Part shown: positions 31,527-38,135 of the stretch, piece after piece | Layout: each line of letters opens with the position of its first letter | How positions within the stretch are numbered: position 1 is the first letter of the stretch | Assembly (NCBI GenBank): GCA_044866075.1 | Contig: JBIOTQ010000102.1 | Span: 1-47,674 of the forward strand | Reading direction: 5' to 3' | Source of the DNA: JBASRP01 sp044866075 | GTDB lineage: Bacteria > Actinomycetota > AC-67 | Length of the DNA stretch: 47,674 nucleotides | Translations under genes and position numbers: made by a program | The notes under the pieces: generated by a model | The model's input: the letters and a program-made list of their open reading frames with translations, nothing else | Database searches by the model: none | What the model was told of the DNA's origin: nothing

Positions 31527-33806
31527 ATGGAGGCCGCGCAACTCAACGACGTCCGGATGCGGGCAGCGAGGATTCGAGCTCGCCTGTCGCCGCTCGCCCT
31601 CTGGCGTCGATTCCGGGAAGCCCTGCCCGAAGGTCGTGCGATCGCCCAGGAAGTATGGGATCGGCGCCACCGAGGGATGATCGTCCTCCTTTGGCTGCAC
31701 GTTCCGCTGATCTTCCTCTACGGGGTCGGACGCGACCGCGGCGTGGTGCACAGCGCGCAGGAAGCATCGATCGTCGCCCTCGCCGGGATCGCGGCCCGGC
31801 TCGGGCCGAAGACACGGCGCTTCCAATCACTGGCTGCCACGTTCGGATTGGTCAACGCCTCCGCGATCCTCGTCCACCTCTCCGGCGGGCTCATCGAGTT
31901 CCACTTCCACTACTTCGTCATCCTCGCCGCGCTGTCCCTGTATCACGACTGGGCGCCCTTCCTCACAGCGATCGCCTACGTCGCGCTCCAGCACGGCGTG
32001 ATCGGCGTGATCGATCCGAGGTCGGTCTACAACCACCCCGACGCGATCGCGCATCCGTGGAAGTGGGCTGGCATCCACGCGTTCTTCGTCTTGTGCGCAA
32101 CCGCCGTCAGTCTGGTGCGCTGGAAGTCGAGCGAGGTCGAAGCGTTGAAGGATCCGCTCACGTGGCTCCCGAACCGCGCGCTCTTCAACGACCGTCTGCA
32201 CCAAGCCACCGTGCGCAGCGACGAGAATGGAACCAGTGTTGCCGTGCTCTTCCTCGACGTCGACGACTTCAAGAACATCAACGATACGGCAGGCCACGGT
32301 GCGGGTGACAGGCTTCTGATCGTGATCGCGGACAGGCTTCGCGAGGTCGTCCGCGCACCCGATACCGTAGCCCGCTTGGGCGGCGATGAGTTCGCGATCG
32401 TGCTCGAAGCGCCGGCCGGGTCCGATGGAACGGCCGCCGTCGCGCAGCGCTTGCTCGAGGCCGTTCGCGCGCCGCTCACCTTCGAGGGTCGCCGCCTTTC
32501 CGTGACCGCCAGCATCGGCATCGCACTCCGAACGAACGCCGCGCTGGGCGAGTCGGAACTCGTTCGCAACGCAGACATCGCGATGTATGCGGCCAAGCGC
32601 GCCGGCAAGGGGCGCTTCGCCGTCTTCGAGCCGGGCATGCACCGAGCGGTTCTCGAAAGCGCCGAGCTCGCGAACGATCTCTCGACCGCGCTCTCGTGCG
32701 ACGAGCTACGGCTGACGTTCCAGCCAGTCTTCGACCTCGACGGTGATCAGATCGCCGGCTTCGAAGCGCTCGTTCGGTGGGAGCACCCGAGGCTCGGACT
32801 CCTTCCGCCCTCGCGCTTCATCTCGGTCGCGGAAGAGACCGGCCTCATCGTTCCGATGGGCCGCTGGATCCTCGAGTCGGCGTGCCTGCAGGTTCGAGCC
32901 TGGGACCGATACGATCGGGGGGCTTCGCGGTACGTCACCGTGAACGTCACCGCCGGCCAACTCGCTGAGCACGCTTTCGTCGAACAGGTCGTCGATGCCC
33001 TGGACGGTGCGCAACTGGATCCGGACCGCTTGATCATCGAGATCACAGAGAGCGCGATCGTCGTCGACAACGACGAGATGCTCGAGCGTCTTTACCAACT
33101 GAAAGCGCTCGGGGTTCGGCTGGCCCTCGACGACTTCGGGACCGGTTACGCCTCGCTCGCCTACCTCCGCAAGCTGCCGATCGACATCCTGAAGATCGAC
33201 AAGTCTTTCATCGACGGCGTCGACAAAGGAGCCGAGGAGGCGGCACTCGGTCGCGCGATCTTGAAGATCGCCGAGAGCATGGGCATGACCGCCATCGCGG
33301 AAGGCGTCGAGCGCGAGACGCAAGCGTTCGAGCTTCGCCAAGCCGGTTGCCGTTTCGCGCAGGGATTCTTCTTCTCGAAGCCGCTCGAAGCGTCTCGGAT
33401 CGAGGCGATCCTCACATGGCAACCGACGGCGCCCGAGTCTCGCGGAACGATCCTCGTCGTGGACACCGACGAAGAGATCCGGGCCCGTGTCGCGCATCGC
33501 CTGCGGCGCGCCGGCTTCGCCGTCGTCCAACGGGGCGGGGGCGTCGTGGCGCTCGAGACCATCCGGGCACAGCCGACCGATCTCGTGATCCTGGGGCTGC
33601 CGCTCCTCGACATCCATCCCATCGAGTTCGGAGGGGCCCTCAAGCAGATCGCGGCAGACCTCCCGATCATGACCCTGTCGGGCGGCGCGCGCGCCGGCGA
33701 TCACCTCTCATCCGGACTCGACGACCTCGCCACCGCGCACCTGCGGAAGTCGATGCTCGACGAGGACCTGCTCTCGAGCGTGGTGAACCTGCTTCAGGTC
33801 GCCTAG
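31527..33806 (+). CDS. Membrane GGDEF-EAL protein with C-terminal pseudo-receiver
   Basis: 759-residue c-di-GMP protein. Residues about 48-200 form a membrane sensor of several helices with the striking segment HLSGGLIEFHFHYFVILAAL and QHGVIGVIDPRSVYNHPDAI, rich in conserved His. GGDEF (about 207-365) keeps RLGGDEFAIV, so diguanylate cyclase activity is likely; EAL (about 375-625) keeps EALVRWEHP, DDFGTGYASLAYL and KIDKSF, so phosphodiesterase activity is likely too. The last 120 residues resemble a receiver but read ILGLPLLD where the phospho-accepting Asp should be. The output depends on which domain dominates. Confidence 0.88.
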   Translation: MEAAQLNDVRMRAARIRARLSPLALWRRFREALPEGRAIAQEVWDRRHRGMIVLLWLHVPLIFLYGVGRDRGVVHSAQEASIVALAGIAARLGPKTRRFQSLAATFGLVNASAILVHLSGGLIEFHFHYFVILAALSLYHDWAPFLTAIAYVALQHGVIGVIDPRSVYNHPDAIAHPWKWAGIHAFFVLCATAVSLVRWKSSEVEALKDPLTWLPNRALFNDRLHQATVRSDENGTSVAVLFLDVDDFKNINDTAGHGAGDRLLIVIADRLREVVRAPDTVARLGGDEFAIVLEAPAGSDGTAAVAQRLLEAVRAPLTFEGRRLSVTASIGIALRTNAALGESELVRNADIAMYAAKRAGKGRFAVFEPGMHRAVLESAELANDLSTALSCDELRLTFQPVFDLDGDQIAGFEALVRWEHPRLGLLPPSRFISVAEETGLIVPMGRWILESACLQVRAWDRYDRGASRYVTVNVTAGQLAEHAFVEQVVDALDGAQLDPDRLIIEITESAIVVDNDEMLERLYQLKALGVRLALDDFGTGYASLAYLRKLPIDILKIDKSFIDGVDKGAEEAALGRAILKIAESMGMTAIAEGVERETQAFELRQAGCRFAQGFFFSKPLEASRIEAILTWQPTAPESRGTILVVDTDEEIRARVAHRLRRAGFAVVQRGGGVVALETIRAQPTDLVILGLPLLDIHPIEFGGALKQIAADLPIMTLSGGARAGDHLSSGLDDLATAHLRKSMLDEDLLSSVVNLLQVA

Positions 33807-33819
33807 CGACAGCCGCCCC

Positions 33820-34038
33820 TCATCTTTCAGTGCCCTTTGCCGTCTCGGCGAGCGCGGAACGATCGCCTTTGAGAATGCTGCCGGCAATGGCTCGGGCCTC
33901 AGGGGTGTCGAATCCGAGGAACCAGAGGGCACGGGGAAGACTGTCTGATGCCGCTCTGTACACCCCGCGTTGGACCTCCCACCATCCCGATCGACGGTGA
34001 ACGATCGCCACATACCCGAGAGCGGTAAGGACGTACAT
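33820..34038 (-). CDS. Hypothetical small protein
   Basis: 72 residues: MYVLTALGYVAIVHRRSGWW followed by VQRGVYRAASDSLPRALWFL and a charged C-terminus ending AETAKGTER. GGGGGG lies four bases before the ATG. I do not recognise it. The frame extends upstream to 34227, but the added part is unlike a protein. Codon use agrees with coding but the length is short, so it is a guess that it is real. It is convergent with the GGDEF-EAL gene, with 13 bases between. Confidence 0.35.
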   Translation of the reverse strand: MYVLTALGYVAIVHRRSGWWEVQRGVYRAASDSLPRALWFLGFDTPEARAIAGSILKGDRSALAETAKGTER

Positions 34039-34430
34039 CGAACCCCCCAGTTCGTGGTACTCCCGTACCACTGCCGCCCATCCCGCGCGAGGGAAGCCCC
34101 GCGCAGCTGGCCGACAAGGTCGGCCGATTTCCGTGCCCCGGAAAGTCTCATGACCTCCTGAGACCCGGAGTACCAGTCGGCAGAGACTCTCCGAGGCACA
34201 AGTCTCCGTTCGCTCTACCGGTCGCACAATGGACCCGCCCTACCGGAAAGTCTGTACTGGTCCGTACCGAAGGAGCGGATTTCTAAAAGTCACCGGAGGG
34301 GCGCCGGAGGACGCGCGTAGCGTGGTCGGACCCTGCTCGGTCCGAGACGTTGGGGCTGATTGCGACGTTTGCTACGCCCCCTCCGACCGGCCATGATGCA
34401 CAACAGGCGCGTTGAGGCAAGATAAGGCCC
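34039..34430. other. Regulatory stretch upstream of the Crp/Fnr gene
   Basis: No convincing gene. It holds an 11-base direct repeat CCGGAAAGTCT at 34138-34148 and 34243-34253, an inverted repeat TCGGACC/GGTCCGA around six bases at 34326-34345, and an imperfect dyad GTACTGGTCCGTAC just after the second direct repeat. These may be binding sites for the Crp/Fnr protein or others. Confidence 0.4.
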
Positions 34431-35144
34431 ATGGCGAGGATAGACGGCGACGGCGCGAACCGGCTTCTCAACGCACTGCCTCCCGCGGACCAGGCCCGCT
34501 TGCTGGGCGCGGCAGAGCGCGTCTCACTCCCGCGCGGTGAGGTCCTCTCCCAACAAGGCAAGGCGATCCACAAGGTGTACTTCCCGGTGACGGCGGTCTT
34601 GTCGCTCGTGACCTCGTTGACAGACGGATCGACCATCGAGATGTCCACGATCGGCAACGAGGGCACCACCGCTGCGCCCGTTTACCTCGGAGCAGACTCG
34701 ATGGCGAACGTCACTTGTCTCTGCCAGATCCCTGGCGAGTCTCTGAGTATCGACATCAAGGCCTTCCGGGATGCCGCAACTCAGAGCGAGCAGATGCGAA
34801 CGATCATGGACCGCTACGTGCTCGCGCTTCTCACGCAGGTGGGCCAAGCCGTCGCGTGTAACGCTTTGCATTCGACGCTCGAGCGTTGTGCACGCTGGCT
34901 ATTGACGAGTCACGACCGCGTCCGTTCGGACGAGTTCGCGCTGACGCAGGAATTTCTCTCGTACATGCTCGGCGTGCGGCGCGCATCCGTCACGGTGGCA
35001 GCGCGAACGCTGCAAGCGGCGGGCCTCATCCGATACCAGCACGGGAAGATCACGATCTTGGACCGCGCGGGCCTTGAGGAGGCCGCCTGCGAGTGCTACT
35101 TCGTGATGCGCTCCGCCCTCGAGGAAGCGGTTGGACCGGCCTAG
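34431..35144 (+). CDS. Crp/Fnr family transcriptional regulator
   Basis: 237-residue Crp/Fnr-type protein. N-terminal cyclic-nucleotide-binding-fold domain: RVSLPRGEVLSQQGKAIHKV and VYFPVTAVLSLVTSLTDGST, then TIGNEGTTAAPVYLGAD; C-terminal winged helix with FALTQEFLSYMLGVRRASVT and AGLIRYQHGKITILDRAGLE. It lacks the cysteine cluster of Fnr, and the cAMP-binding residues are not preserved, so the ligand is unknown. It ends by overlapping the convergent zinc-ribbon gene by four bases. An upstream region with dyads suggests autoregulation. Confidence 0.88.
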   Translation: MARIDGDGANRLLNALPPADQARLLGAAERVSLPRGEVLSQQGKAIHKVYFPVTAVLSLVTSLTDGSTIEMSTIGNEGTTAAPVYLGADSMANVTCLCQIPGESLSIDIKAFRDAATQSEQMRTIMDRYVLALLTQVGQAVACNALHSTLERCARWLLTSHDRVRSDEFALTQEFLSYMLGVRRASVTVAARTLQAAGLIRYQHGKITILDRAGLEEAACECYFVMRSALEEAVGPA

Positions 35145-35323
35145 ACCGGCTTTATCGTCTTCGTGATGGCGCCGCAGGACGGACATCGCCACGTCGGCAT
35201 CTGCAGTTCTCGTTCCGACATGTAGAGTGCCATCCGGCATTTCTTGCAAGCCAACGTCACCATCTTGTCCTGCTTGGCTCTCCCCGCGAAGAACCCGTTC
35301 GCGGTCGGCGTGGTCTGGGTCAT
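35141..35323 (-). CDS. Small zinc-ribbon protein
   Basis: 60 residues: a basic N-terminus with MVTLACKKCRMALYMSE, then TWRCPSCGAITKTIKPV. The two CxxC pairs (Cys-Lys-Lys-Cys and Cys-Pro-Ser-Cys) form a zinc-ribbon about 20 residues apart. Function unknown; such proteins often bind nucleic acid or act as metal-binding adaptors. The ATG overlaps the stop of the gene at 35505 as ATGA, so they are coupled. The stop overlaps the convergent Crp/Fnr gene. Confidence 0.65.
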   Translation of the reverse strand: MTQTTPTANGFFAGRAKQDKMVTLACKKCRMALYMSERELQMPTWRCPSCGAITKTIKPV

Positions 35324-35505
35324 GACGATTCCTCTTTGGGTTTCTGCGTGCGGCGTGCGACGACGCGGAGCCTCGTCACCATCGCTCGAACGGCCTCGGT
35401 CGTCGCTCCCACGCCGTCGCGATACGAGACCGGATCCGTGAATAGGAACGACCGAGCCATCAGTTCCTCCTCGATGCCATCGAGCATTTCAAGTGTGGAT
35501 TCCAT
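35320..35505 (-). CDS. Hypothetical small protein
   Basis: 61 residues starting MESTLEMLDGIEEELMARSF and continuing LFTDPVSYRDGVGATTEAVR, mainly helical and charged, ending in a basic stretch RLRVVARRTQKPK. GGGGGA lies six bases before the ATG, which supports this start over the longer frame to 35643. No family recognised. Coupled to the zinc-ribbon gene downstream by ATGA. The pair looks like a small regulator module but its function is unknown. Confidence 0.5.
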   Translation of the reverse strand: MESTLEMLDGIEEELMARSFLFTDPVSYRDGVGATTEAVRAMVTRLRVVARRTQKPKEESS

Positions 35506-35821
35506 GCCATGTCCCCCAATACGTGCGCGGTCGGATGCCTCTTCCAGGGGTGAAACCCCACCGCGACGAGAGGACGGAATATCCGCAGCGAGGAACGAGG
35601 AATGGTGCAAATGCAGTCTAGGTCCGTATCGATGGCAAAGCAATAGTCTGAGTGTGTCATCAACGCGACAAGCGATGAGGAATAGTTCTCCGCACGAGAA
35701 CTCTGCGTGTTAGGCTCAACGACGAACAGACACCCGTCTGTGGTTCGCCTCGCGCGACCGACCGGTGGCTACGCCACCCGCCCCTCGCCCCGACGGATCG
35801 AGGAGCGACCAGGAGGTCGCC
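35506..35821. other. Divergent promoter region before the sigma factor gene
   Basis: No gene larger than chance. It holds a 19-base palindrome (35684-35702) and the leader up to AGGAGG before the sigma-factor ATG. Short AT-richer stretches near 35636-35690 suit promoters for both flanking genes. Nothing else is recognised. Confidence 0.45.
35684..35702. promoter_or_regulatory. Palindrome AGTTCTC-N5-GAGAACT upstream of sigma factor
   Basis: Perfect seven-base arms with a five-base centre, 119 bases upstream of the sigma-factor start. The spacing suits a dimeric regulator and not a terminator. The regulator is not identified. Confidence 0.5.
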
Positions 35822-36934
35822 ATGGCATCGAATCGATCCCGCGCAGCAGTCATAGCTGCCGACCCCAAAGAAGGTAAAGAGCCGTCCTCCACCGACCCCG
35901 TGAGGATGTACCTGACGGAGATCGGCCGGACGCCGCTGCTGACTCGAGCGCAAGAGGTCGACCTTGCTATGCGCATGGATGGGGGAACATTGGCCTCCGA
36001 GCTGCTGGCATCGATCGCGTCCACGGGTGGAATCGATCGGGATCGATTCCGTCGAGTCGTCGACGCAGTCGTATCGATCCGAGGAAGGCAGCTCGACCCG
36101 GCGACCGGACTCCGTCCCGCCGGCATCGGCTGCGAGACGGTGACGAGAACATACCGCGCTCGAACCAGAGGGGAAGCGACGGCGTTCCTCCGGCGCGTGC
36201 AGCGCGATGCGCGACGCGCCCAGGTGCAACTGATCGAGGCGAACCTCCGCTTGGTCGTGGCGATCGCGAAGCGCTATGTCGGCAGGGGGATGCCGCTCCT
36301 CGATCTCGTGCAGGAGGGCAACCTCGGCCTCATGCGAGCGACCGAGAAGTTCGATCACTCGAAGGGACACAAGTTCTCCACCTACGCGACGTGGTGGATC
36401 CGCCAAGGCGTTACCAGAGGGATCGCCGATCAGGCTCGGACCATCCGCATGCCCGTCCACATCACGGAACTCATGAACGCCCTTTGGCGAGTCCAGCTCC
36501 AGCTCGTCCAGGACCTCGGCCGCGAACCGGAAGCGCAGGAGATCGGACAACGCATGGGAGTTCCCGCCGAGACCGTCCGCGATATCAGGCAACTCCAGAT
36601 GGTGCCCGTGTCCCTCGAAACCCCGATCAAGCCCGGCGAGGACTCCCGAATCGAAGAGTTCATCGAGGATCTGACGATCGAGCCGCCGGCCAGCGCCGCG
36701 GTCGCCGCCCTCTTCAAGCAGGATCTCGAAACCGTTCTGCGAACGCTCACTCCACGGGAGCGACGAGTCATCCAGCTTCGATTCGGTTTGATCGACGACC
36801 GGCCCTTGACGCTCGAGCAGGTGGGCCACGAATTCCATCTGACCCGCGAACGGATCCGTCAGATCGAGGCCAAGGCGCTCTCGAAGCTCCGTCACCCCTC
36901 GAGTTCGCACATGCTCCACGACTTCCTTGAGTGA
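35822..36934 (+). CDS. RNA polymerase sigma-70 factor (group 2, RpoD-like)
   Basis: 370-residue sigma factor. Region 1.2 is DPVRMYLTEIGRTPLLTRAQ; regions 2.1-2.4 are LIEANLRLVVAIAKRYVGRG, LLDLVQEGNLGLMRATEKFD and FSTYATWWIRQGVTRGIADQ; region 3 follows with PVHITELMNALWRVQLQLVQ; region 4 is LTPRERRVIQLRFGL with the helix-turn-helix LTLEQVGHEFHLTRERIRQI. Between regions 1.2 and 2.1 there is an insert of about 80 residues (residues 53-135) that is not seen in compact sigma factors. ATG 35822 has AGGAGG five bases upstream. Group 2 (non-essential, HrdB-like) is likely, since it is shorter than a primary sigma and stands alone. Confidence 0.87.
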   Translation: MASNRSRAAVIAADPKEGKEPSSTDPVRMYLTEIGRTPLLTRAQEVDLAMRMDGGTLASELLASIASTGGIDRDRFRRVVDAVVSIRGRQLDPATGLRPAGIGCETVTRTYRARTRGEATAFLRRVQRDARRAQVQLIEANLRLVVAIAKRYVGRGMPLLDLVQEGNLGLMRATEKFDHSKGHKFSTYATWWIRQGVTRGIADQARTIRMPVHITELMNALWRVQLQLVQDLGREPEAQEIGQRMGVPAETVRDIRQLQMVPVSLETPIKPGEDSRIEEFIEDLTIEPPASAAVAALFKQDLETVLRTLTPRERRVIQLRFGLIDDRPLTLEQVGHEFHLTRERIRQIEAKALSKLRHPSSSHMLHDFLE

Positions 36935-36945
36935 CGAGCGACGCG

Positions 36946-36973
36946 TCGAAGGCCCTCGCTGGAGGGCCTTCGA
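36946..36973. terminator. Bidirectional hairpin terminator
   Basis: TCGAAGGCCCTC / GAGGGCCTTCGA, a perfect 12-base stem with loop GCTG, in the 55-base gap between the convergent sigma-factor and small-protein genes. The strong stem and position suit a two-way terminator; a U-run is lacking. Confidence 0.75.
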
Positions 36974-36989
36974 AGCTCGGTGCGGCGTC

Positions 36990-37235
36990 TTAGACGGGCA
37001 GCCCTAGCGCGCCGTCCTCGTTGATCGCGTAGAACTCGTTCTTGCTGATCGTTCGCGTTGCGCCGTCGACGATGTCCCTCACCGTGTCGACGGAATCGGA
37101 CTTGAAGACGCACACGCCCCGCTTGCCGTTGGCACTCGGCCAAGCGACCGACTGCTCGGTTCCCTTCGGCAGGTCCAGCTTCCCGGCCCAGAACGCGTCC
37201 GGGTCGGAAATCTCGTGGATCGTGAAGACGTACAT
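36990..37235 (-). CDS. Hypothetical protein, small ferredoxin-fold-like
   Basis: 81 residues: MYVFTIHEISDPDAFWAGKL followed by DLPKGTEQSVAWPSANGKRG and VCVFKSDSVDTVRDIVDGAT. The strand-helix-strand pattern resembles small dimeric alpha/beta proteins of unknown function; I cannot name a family. It is divergent from the HxlR regulator and shares a promoter region with a 21-base palindrome, so it is a candidate target of that regulator. Confidence 0.65.
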   Translation of the reverse strand: MYVFTIHEISDPDAFWAGKLDLPKGTEQSVAWPSANGKRGVCVFKSDSVDTVRDIVDGATRTISKNEFYAINEDGALGLPV

Positions 37236-37319
37236 GATTCCCTACCTTTCTTCCGCCTGGCCTCGGCCCTCTGCCGAGCGCCTCGTTGCGGCAACTTCAT
37301 CGCGACCGGTCTTCGCGTT

Positions 37320-37340
37320 CAACTGCAAAATCTGCAGTTG
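37320..37340. promoter_or_regulatory. 21-base palindromic operator, HxlR gene promoter
   Basis: CAACTGCA-AAATC-TGCAGTTG: perfect eight-base arms with a five-base centre, 33 bases before the HxlR start and 84 bases before the divergent small-protein start. The length suits a winged-helix dimer. Binding by the adjacent HxlR protein is inference. Confidence 0.75.
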
Positions 37341-37373
37341 CCACGGGGCGGGCGGCCCGTGCAGACTTCGGCC

Positions 37374-38078
37374 ATGCGGAGCTACGGTCAGTTCTGCGCG
37401 ATCGCCCAGGCGGCTGAGGTGCTCACCGAGCGCTGGACGCCGCTCGTGCTCCGAGAGCTGGCGCTCACCGGCAGCCGTCGCTTCAATGACATCCAGCGAG
37501 GAGTTCCGCTGATGTCCTCCTCGCTTCTCAGCAAGCGCCTACGCCAGCTCGAACGTGCGGGAATCATCGAGCGCCGACAACGCCGGGACGGTAAGGGCAG
37601 CGAGTACCACATGACCCCCGCCGGGGAGGAGCTTGCGCCGGTCTTCGCTCAATTAGGCATCTGGAGCGAGCGCTGGCTGAGACGCCCGATCTTCGAGGAG
37701 ACACCCGACACCGGGCTGCTCATGTGGTGGGTGCGAACCACCGTCAAGACCGACGCGCTGCCCGCCGGCCGCACCGTGATCCACTTCCGCTTCCGTCGGG
37801 CCCCCGAGAAGCTGCGCAACTTCTGGCTCGTCCTTCCCGAGGCGGATCTGTGTCTGAGCGATCCCGGTTTCGGCGTCGACATCACCGTCAGCAGCGATCC
37901 GAAGACGTTGACCGCCGTGTGGATGGGAGACGTCGGCCTGCCGGACGCGCGCAGCAGCGGCGGTATCGACCTCGAAGGACGTCGGGATCTCGTGCGCTCC
38001 TTCCCGAAGTGGTTCGGGCTGCATCCGTTGTTCGCCGGTGTCGAGCATCCCAGTAGCCGGCCGAGGATCACCGCGTAG
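37374..38078 (+). CDS. HxlR family regulator with C-terminal SCP2-like domain
   Basis: 234-residue regulator. The N-terminal winged helix is HxlR-type: FCAIAQAAEVLTERWTPLVL, then FNDIQRGVPLMSSSLLSKRL and RQLERAGIIERRQRRDGKGS. About residues 125-230 form a second domain with IHFRFRRAPEKLRNFWLVLP, ITVSSDPKTLTAVWMGDVGL and RSFPKWFGLHPLFAGVEHP, resembling the SCP2 sterol-transfer fold, which may bind a hydrophobic ligand. ATG 37374 is chosen as the start; the frame to 37215 covers the promoter. It sits beside a perfect 21-base palindrome, so autoregulation is likely. Confidence 0.83.
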   Translation: MRSYGQFCAIAQAAEVLTERWTPLVLRELALTGSRRFNDIQRGVPLMSSSLLSKRLRQLERAGIIERRQRRDGKGSEYHMTPAGEELAPVFAQLGIWSERWLRRPIFEETPDTGLLMWWVRTTVKTDALPAGRTVIHFRFRRAPEKLRNFWLVLPEADLCLSDPGFGVDITVSSDPKTLTAVWMGDVGLPDARSSGGIDLEGRRDLVRSFPKWFGLHPLFAGVEHPSSRPRITA

Positions 38079-38094
38079 CGCGCACCCTCACGCC

Positions 38095-38128
38095 AGGGCG
38101 TCGGCCGCGACACCGACGCGGACGCCCT
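38095..38128. terminator. Possible hairpin terminator between convergent genes
   Basis: AGGGCGTC and GACGCCCT form an eight-base stem with an 18-base loop; an inner GCGTCGG/CCGACGC pair gives a competing shorter stem. It lies between the HxlR and MmgE/PrpD stops. No U-run. Confidence 0.4.
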
Positions 38129-38135
38129 CGCTCCG

